Shown: piece by piece, positions 24,004-27,561 of the stretch
Layout of the letters: the number at the start of each line of letters is the position of its first letter
How positions within the stretch are numbered: the stretch's first letter is position 1
Source: Saprospiraceae bacterium UBA2329
Lineage (GTDB): Bacteria; Bacteroidota; Bacteroidia; Chitinophagales; Saprospiraceae
Direction: 5' to 3'
DNA length: 27,561 bases
NCBI GenBank assembly: GCA_002344975.1
Contig: DDUV01000119.1
Coordinates: forward strand, 1,102-28,662
Program-made: the position numbers and the translations under genes
The notes under the pieces: generated by a model
Told to the model about the DNA's origin: nothing
The model's input: only the letters and a program-made list of their open reading frames with translations
Databases searched by the model: none

Positions 24004-24146
24004 TATTCCTCAATGGAGCGAGAAGTAGGCCATTAGCTGTTGGCTGCTGGCTATTAGCTTTGCTTTCAAATATTCAGATGTTTTTCTTTCAAAATCGAGC
24101 TTTGATATTTTTCCCCACATGAAAAAACTGCCTCTATTGAGGAATA
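24004..24146. repeat. Perfect 11-base inverted repeat pair enclosing the left heptamer block
   Basis: TATTCCTCAAT at 24004-24014 is the reverse complement of ATTGAGGAATA at 24136-24146. Together with the heptamer arrays next to each arm this gives the bifunctional nuclease-pepP gap an overall inverted symmetry, which could be an element boundary or a large hairpin. Confidence 0.65.
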
Positions 24147-24184
24147 TCCGGCCAGCAGCAAATAGCTAAGGGCTAAAAGCCAAG
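24032..24184. repeat. Two inverted arrays of 7-base repeats (ATTAGCT/GTTGGCT type)
   Basis: Left array 24032-24059: ATTAGCT, GTTGGCT, GCTGGCT, ATTAGCT. Right array 24157-24184: AGCAAAT, AGCTAAG, GGCTAAA, AGCCAAG, which is the reverse-complement type of the left. Both have a seven-base period. They flank an AT-rich centre. The block lies between the bifunctional nuclease and pepP genes. Confidence 0.8.
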
Positions 24185-24201
24185 CGGCTCGTTGACTGGC
24201 C

Positions 24202-24768
24202 CTACTGCTGCTCCAATTTCCGTTTGATTTCATCGCGGATAGAAGCCGCCAGTTCGTAGTTTTCCTGAGCGAGCGCCTCGTCCAATTTTTCCTGCAATTC
24301 TTCGATACTGGATTCCTGTGGGCCGCCTGCCTGTCCGGGCGAAGAGAAAAAAGGATTTTCCATTTCGATGCCGGCCTCGTAGAGGATTTCAGCATTGACG
24401 AAAATCGGGCAATTGTAGCGCACCGCCATGGCCAGCGCGTCGGAGGTACGGGCATCCACTTCGACCAGCGCGCCGGTAGAAAGCTCCCACACCATCGTAG
24501 CGAAAAAAATACCCTGCGAAAGATCGGATATGATGATTTCGTGCAGCTCGGCCCCGGCGCTTTCCATCGTGTTTTTGAACAGATCGTGGGTCATCGGGCG
24601 GCTGGGCTGTATGTTCTCTATAGCCAACGCAATGGCCTGAGCCTCAAAGCCTCCGATGACTACGGGCAGTTTCCTTTTGCCTTTCGCTTCTTTGAGAATG
24701 ATGACAAAGCTCTGCGGTTGGTTTTCACTGTTGGCAATGGCCAGAATGTGAAGCTCTATTTTTTGCAT
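24202..24768 (-). CDS. Bifunctional nuclease family protein with C-terminal UVR domain
   Basis: From the ATG at 24768 the product has 188 residues. Residues 1-130 match the bifunctional nuclease domain (DUF151/BFN, PF02577 type), with LPVVIGGFEAQAIALAIE, RPMTHDLF and the DARTSDALAMAVRYNCPIF core. The last 35 residues form a UVR motif (EELQEKLDEALAQENYELAASIRDEIKRKLE), the helical hairpin that links UvrB with UvrC and also occurs in unrelated regulators. Plant and bacterial relatives have been reported to have DNase/RNase activity; the role in Bacteroidota is unclear. The start at 24768 is chosen over the upstream ATG at 24795 because the family begins with an MQKIEL-like strand and an A-rich leader precedes it. 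A consensus promoter lies at 24928-24957. A 217-base repeat block separates it from pepP. Confidence 0.9.
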   Translation of the reverse strand: MQKIELHILAIANSENQPQSFVIILKEAKGKRKLPVVIGGFEAQAIALAIENIQPSRPMTHDLFKNTMESAGAELHEIIISDLSQGIFFATMVWELSTGALVEVDARTSDALAMAVRYNCPIFVNAEILYEAGIEMENPFFSSPGQAGGPQESSIEELQEKLDEALAQENYELAASIRDEIKRKLEQQ

Positions 24769-24927
24769 GACAATGTTTTTGGATCGCGCCGCCATGATGC
24801 TGCGGCTTAGCTTTCATTTCCGATAACCGCCTTTCAGGTTGTGAAACGGAAGAAAGCGGGCGCAATATCGGAATTTTTGGACAATGAACGACAATGCTCC
24901 CATAAATACCTGCCAATAACAGCTGAG

Positions 24928-24957
24928 CAAAAATAAACGAAATCAGCCGTTTCTCAA
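24928..24957 (-). promoter_or_regulatory. Consensus Bacteroidota promoter (TTG-N19-TATTTTTG) for the bifunctional nuclease gene
   Basis: On the minus strand TTG at 24957-24955 is followed after exactly 19 bases by TATTTTTG at 24935-24928. This fits the TTTG-N19-21-TAnnTTTG form known for the primary sigma factor of this phylum. It is the best full promoter in the window and predicts a leader of about 150 bases. Confidence 0.75.
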
Positions 24958-25064
24958 GTTCAATGGCGAGCTTTGCAGAATGAGATGGATGATTTTATTT
25001 TTCGGTGTTTTGAGGCTCGGAACACGCTTTGCCCAACAAGGGTATGCTGTTCCGTTGCAACGCG

Positions 25065-25097
25065 TTGTTCGCGTCTGATGAAAAATCGCTATTTTCG
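25065..25097 (+). promoter_or_regulatory. Candidate promoter (TTG-N22-TATTTTCG) for the DUF4340/phospholipase pair
   Basis: TTG at 25065-25067 and TATTTTCG at 25090-25097, 22 bases apart. The -7 box has C for T at its seventh position and the spacer is one base longer than usual. It lies 63 bases before the DUF4340 ATG. Confidence 0.45.
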
Positions 25098-25160
25098 CCC
25101 CGCGACGGCCTGATTCTCCTTAACAACCAAGCTTTTAAAAGCCGTCCGACATTGCATATT

Positions 25161-26174
25161 ATGAACAGAACATCCATTTTATTGATCCTCGTACTCTTGC
25201 TTGGCGCTGCCACTTTCCTGTATTTTCAGCGCGGAGACGACAAAACCACACTTGCCGGCGCCGACCGCCGTTTCGCAGTGAAAAACACCGACGATGTCTA
25301 TAAGATTTTCATCGCCGACCGCCAGGGCAACAAAACCACGCTGGAGCGCAAAGACGGCTACTGGCTCTACAATGGCCGCTGGCGCACCCGGCCCACCGCC
25401 ATCGGCAACCTCCTGCAAACCATCGGCGGCGTGGAAATGAAATTCAAACCGCCACATGCCGCCGTAAAAAACATGGTTTCCAGCTTGGCCGCTGAAGGTA
25501 TCAAAGTAGAAATTTACGACCGCAAAAACAAGCTGCTCAAATCGTATTACGTCGGCGGTGCAACTCCCGATGAAACAGGCACTTACATGATTCTGGAGGG
25601 CGCCGACCAACCTTATGTCACCTACCTGCCCGGCCGCCAAAGCAATCTCCGCTATCGCTACAGCATGAAAGAAGACGACTGGCGCGACCGCTCGGTTTTT
25701 GCCTATGACCCGGAGCGCATACAGGCCGTGAGTATCGAGTATCCGCAACAGCAGAACATGAGTTTCCGGCTGGAACGAACAGGTAATAAATGGAACGTCA
25801 AGCCCTTTTACGACTTTACGCCCGCCTCAGCGCGCGCCTACCGGGAACGAAGCGTCGACACTTATGTCATTGGTTTTGAAAGTCTTGTTGCAGAGGCATT
25901 TGAAAATCAACTCCCCGAACGCGATTCAATTTCTACCCTGGTTCCCTTTGCCGTCGTGAAAGTGACCGACGACCAAAAGCAGGTTTCCGAGGTAAGGTTC
26001 CATCCCATTTTCAATTCCGGGGTGTATCAGGACCCCAAAACCGGAGCTTACACATCCCATTCCGGCGCCGAACGCTACTATGCCAACGCTGTGTCGGGAG
26101 GCGATTTCTTTTTAGTACAACACAGGGTTTTTCAAAAAATATTCTGGGCATACGATTCATTTTTTGAACCATGA
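25161..26174 (+). CDS. Membrane-anchored DUF4340 protein
   Basis: Starting at the ATG at 25161 the product has 337 residues: one N-terminal transmembrane helix (residues 5-20, ILLILVLLLGAATFLYF) and then a large periplasmic beta-rich part typical of DUF4340 (PF14238 type), with repeated strand-turn units such as KIFIADRQGNKTTLERKDGYWLYNG and VSIEYPQQQNMSFRLERTGNKW. In other bacteria DUF4340 proteins sit next to ABC-transporter-type genes such as gldG-like ones, but none is present here. An in-frame ATG at 25029 would add 44 residues without family character and lies upstream of the candidate promoter, so 25161 is preferred. Its stop overlaps the start of the next gene by four bases (ATGA), which suggests translational coupling. 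Confidence 0.85.
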   Translation: MNRTSILLILVLLLGAATFLYFQRGDDKTTLAGADRRFAVKNTDDVYKIFIADRQGNKTTLERKDGYWLYNGRWRTRPTAIGNLLQTIGGVEMKFKPPHAAVKNMVSSLAAEGIKVEIYDRKNKLLKSYYVGGATPDETGTYMILEGADQPYVTYLPGRQSNLRYRYSMKEDDWRDRSVFAYDPERIQAVSIEYPQQQNMSFRLERTGNKWNVKPFYDFTPASARAYRERSVDTYVIGFESLVAEAFENQLPERDSISTLVPFAVVKVTDDQKQVSEVRFHPIFNSGVYQDPKTGAYTSHSGAERYYANAVSGGDFFLVQHRVFQKIFWAYDSFFEP

Positions 26175-27415
26175 CAACCAAACTTATCTCTTCTACTTTG
26201 CTCATTATCATCGGATTGAGCTTGTGCGCATCCCTGCCGGCTTCCGAACGTTGGGGCTTCTTCGGACACCGGCGCATCAACCGGCTGGCGGTGTTCACTT
26301 TGCCGTTGGAAATGATCGGTTTTTATAAAAAAAATATTGAGTACGTCACCGAGCATGCCGTTGACCCCGATAAGCGACGCTATGCCACCAAACACGAGGC
26401 CGTTCGCCACTACATTGATATTGACAAATGGGGCAAATACCCCTTCCATGAAGTGCCCCGCGACTGGATGGATGCGCTGGCCAAATACACCGACATTTAT
26501 GTGGTGAACAGCCGGGGCGATACTCTGCGCATTGCGGGCGAGGGCTGCACGGAAATTGCGGAAGACCGCTGGCAATACAAGGCCGGCCAAAAAGTAAACG
26601 CCACGCCGCCCACGGTCAAAGCCTACCGCGATTTTTTCTTCCAATCGGTGCAGCCGCGCTATTACGACGACGAGTGGCCCATGCCCTGCGACACCCTGAC
26701 GGCTTTGTTTGGGTTGCCTCCCGGAACTTGCGCTTCGGCTTTTGCAGTGGATCGCTTTTCAGAGCACGGCATTTTACCCTATCATTTGCTGGTGATGCAA
26801 CGGCGGCTCACCGAGGCTTTCCGGCAAGGCAGTACATCCGCGGTGTTGCGCCTTTCGGCAGAAATAGGCCACTACATAGGCGATGCTACCGTGCCACTGC
26901 ACACTACAGAAAACTACAACGGGCAACTGACCAACCAAACGGGCATTCACGCTTTTTGGGAAAGCCGTTTGCCGGAATTGTTTGCCGATAAGGAGTACGA
27001 TTTTCTGGTAGGAAAAGCCGATTACATTCGCAACCCGAAAGACTTCTATTGGAATCTCGTTTTGGAAAGCCACGCCATGCTCGACAGCGTGCTGGCAGTA
27101 GAAAAAGACCTGAGCCGGTTATTCCCGCAGGATCGTCAATATTGCTATGAGGAGCGATTGGATGTGCTGGTGCGCACGCAATGCGAGGAATACGCCGCCG
27201 CATATCATACCCGATTGGATGGGCAGGTAGAGAAGCGAATGCGGGATGCCGTACACGCCATCGGAAGCGCCTGGTTTACGGCCTGGGTGGACGCCGGGCA
27301 GCCTGATTTATCGAAGTTTGGCACAGATCGGCTGGCGCAAAAAGAAAAAGAGGAAAAAGAAGCCATAGAAGCCGGCTTGCAGAAAAAAGAAAAGAAGGGG
27401 CGGGAGCACGAGTAA
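26171..27415 (+). CDS. Secreted zinc-dependent phospholipase C / S1-P1 nuclease-like enzyme
   Basis: The 414-residue product has a signal peptide (to about residue 26) followed at once by WGFFGHRRIN, so cleavage would place Trp28 near the mature N-terminus, where this fold uses it as a zinc ligand together with His33. Further ligands follow the family pattern: His80 and Asp83 in RHYIDID, then His234, Asp238, His244, His260 and Glu264 in GHYIGDATVPLH and GIHAFWE. These fit the zinc-dependent phospholipase C/S1-P1 nuclease fold with a three-zinc site, acting in the periplasm or outside the cell. Whether the substrate is phospholipid or nucleic acid cannot be decided from sequence. The last 25 residues are an unusual run of Lys and Glu. 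The gene overlaps the DUF4340 stop by four bases. Confidence 0.87.
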   Translation: MTTKLISSTLLIIIGLSLCASLPASERWGFFGHRRINRLAVFTLPLEMIGFYKKNIEYVTEHAVDPDKRRYATKHEAVRHYIDIDKWGKYPFHEVPRDWMDALAKYTDIYVVNSRGDTLRIAGEGCTEIAEDRWQYKAGQKVNATPPTVKAYRDFFFQSVQPRYYDDEWPMPCDTLTALFGLPPGTCASAFAVDRFSEHGILPYHLLVMQRRLTEAFRQGSTSAVLRLSAEIGHYIGDATVPLHTTENYNGQLTNQTGIHAFWESRLPELFADKEYDFLVGKADYIRNPKDFYWNLVLESHAMLDSVLAVEKDLSRLFPQDRQYCYEERLDVLVRTQCEEYAAAYHTRLDGQVEKRMRDAVHAIGSAWFTAWVDAGQPDLSKFGTDRLAQKEKEEKEAIEAGLQKKEKKGREHE

Positions 27416-27446
27416 GGGGCGATAAAAAAATAAAGTAGTCATTTTA

Positions 27447-27503
27447 GCCAAAGGATTAGATAAGTAAACATTTCATTTTAAGTGTCTTATCTAATCCTTC
27501 GGC
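27447..27503 (+). terminator. Long hairpin after the phospholipase gene
   Basis: An 18-base arm at 27447-27464 (containing AAGGATTAGATAAG) pairs with 27486-27503 with one mismatch around a 21-base loop. It starts 32 bases after the phospholipase stop. A second, outer inverted pair (GGGGC with an A-rich tail from 27416; T-rich with GCCCC to 27533) encloses it. It may act as terminator, or be part of a mobile or regulatory element cut by the window edge. Confidence 0.6.
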
Positions 27504-27529
27504 CTAAAGAACATGAACATTTATTTTTG
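27498..27529 (+). promoter_or_regulatory. Candidate promoter (TTCG-N20-TATTTTTG) for a gene beyond the window
   Basis: TATTTTTG at 27522-27529 matches TAnnTTTG exactly. TTCG at 27498-27501 lies 20 bases upstream, one base off the TTTG -33 form. No gene start is visible in the last 32 bases, so the target would be outside the window. Confidence 0.45.
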
Positions 27530-27561
27530 CCCCACTACTAGGTCTGTTGGAAACGGCAATC

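Larger units (their letters stand above)
24769..25160. other. 392-base divergent promoter region
   Basis: No gene is supported here. It carries a consensus minus-strand promoter for the bifunctional nuclease gene (24928-24957) and a weaker plus-strand promoter for the DUF4340 gene (25065-25097). The leader of the nuclease gene is about 150 bases long and has a short GCCGC/GCGGC stem at about 24798-24816. No heptamer repeats are seen in this gap. Confidence 0.6.

Noticed and set aside
24725..24916. Minus-strand 63-codon open frame in the nuclease gene leader
   Set aside because: It overlaps the nuclease start, has no recognisable features, and the consensus promoter is explained by the nuclease gene.
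1..27561. tRNA, rRNA or insertion sequence
   Set aside because: I saw no cloverleaf-like sequence with a TTCGA arm and CCA end, no rRNA-like segment and no transposase or integrase reading frame.

Overview
The window looks like a chromosomal segment of a Bacteroidota bacterium, most likely of the Saprospiria/Lewinella type (inference). The support is: secreted proteins with type IX secretion (T9SS) sorting tails of both type A and type B, SprB-type adhesin repeats, MAM/P-domain/MopE modules, a DUF4340 protein, a bifunctional nuclease with a UVR tail, A-rich leaders instead of Shine-Dalgarno sites, and several promoter -7 boxes of the Bacteroidota form TAnnTTTG. No tRNA, rRNA, CRISPR array, integrase or transposase was seen.

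Layout. Bases 1-3170 (+ strand) hold the 3' end of a SprB-repeat adhesin with a type B sorting domain, an outer-membrane lipoprotein and an OprO/OprP-like porin. Bases 3248-8437 (- strand) hold a small membrane or secreted protein, a serine carboxylesterase, a secreted protein of unknown function, a secreted carbohydrate-binding esterase with a T9SS tail, and fumarylacetoacetase, the last step of tyrosine breakdown. Bases 8463-14174 (-) encode one 1903-residue secreted adhesin. Bases 14314-18850 (-) hold an MFS exporter, an AAA-ATPase/PD-(D/E)XK protein and adenine deaminase. Bases 19302-24768 (-) hold a 1083-residue Roco protein, aminopeptidase P and a bifunctional nuclease. Bases 25161-27415 (+) hold a two-gene, overlapping pair: a membrane-anchored DUF4340 protein and a secreted zinc phospholipase C/S1-P1-like enzyme.

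The most notable gene is the Roco protein at 19302-22553. It joins an N-terminal domain resembling effector-associated domain 11, about nine leucine-rich repeats, a Roc GTPase with intact G1/G3/G4 motifs, a COR domain and a C-terminal TIR domain that keeps the candidate catalytic glutamate. This is an NLR-like layout (sensor, GTP switch, NAD-cleaving effector) in one polypeptide, and a good candidate for an immune or cell-death protein. It starts 33 bases after the aminopeptidase P gene.

The second notable signal is in non-coding DNA. Three intergenic regions (6976-7132, 18860-19298, 24032-24184) carry degenerate tandem repeats with a 7-base period. The sequence differs from place to place but the period does not. 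Two of these blocks bracket the pepP-Roco pair. Several long palindromes, probably terminators or operators, sit in other gaps.
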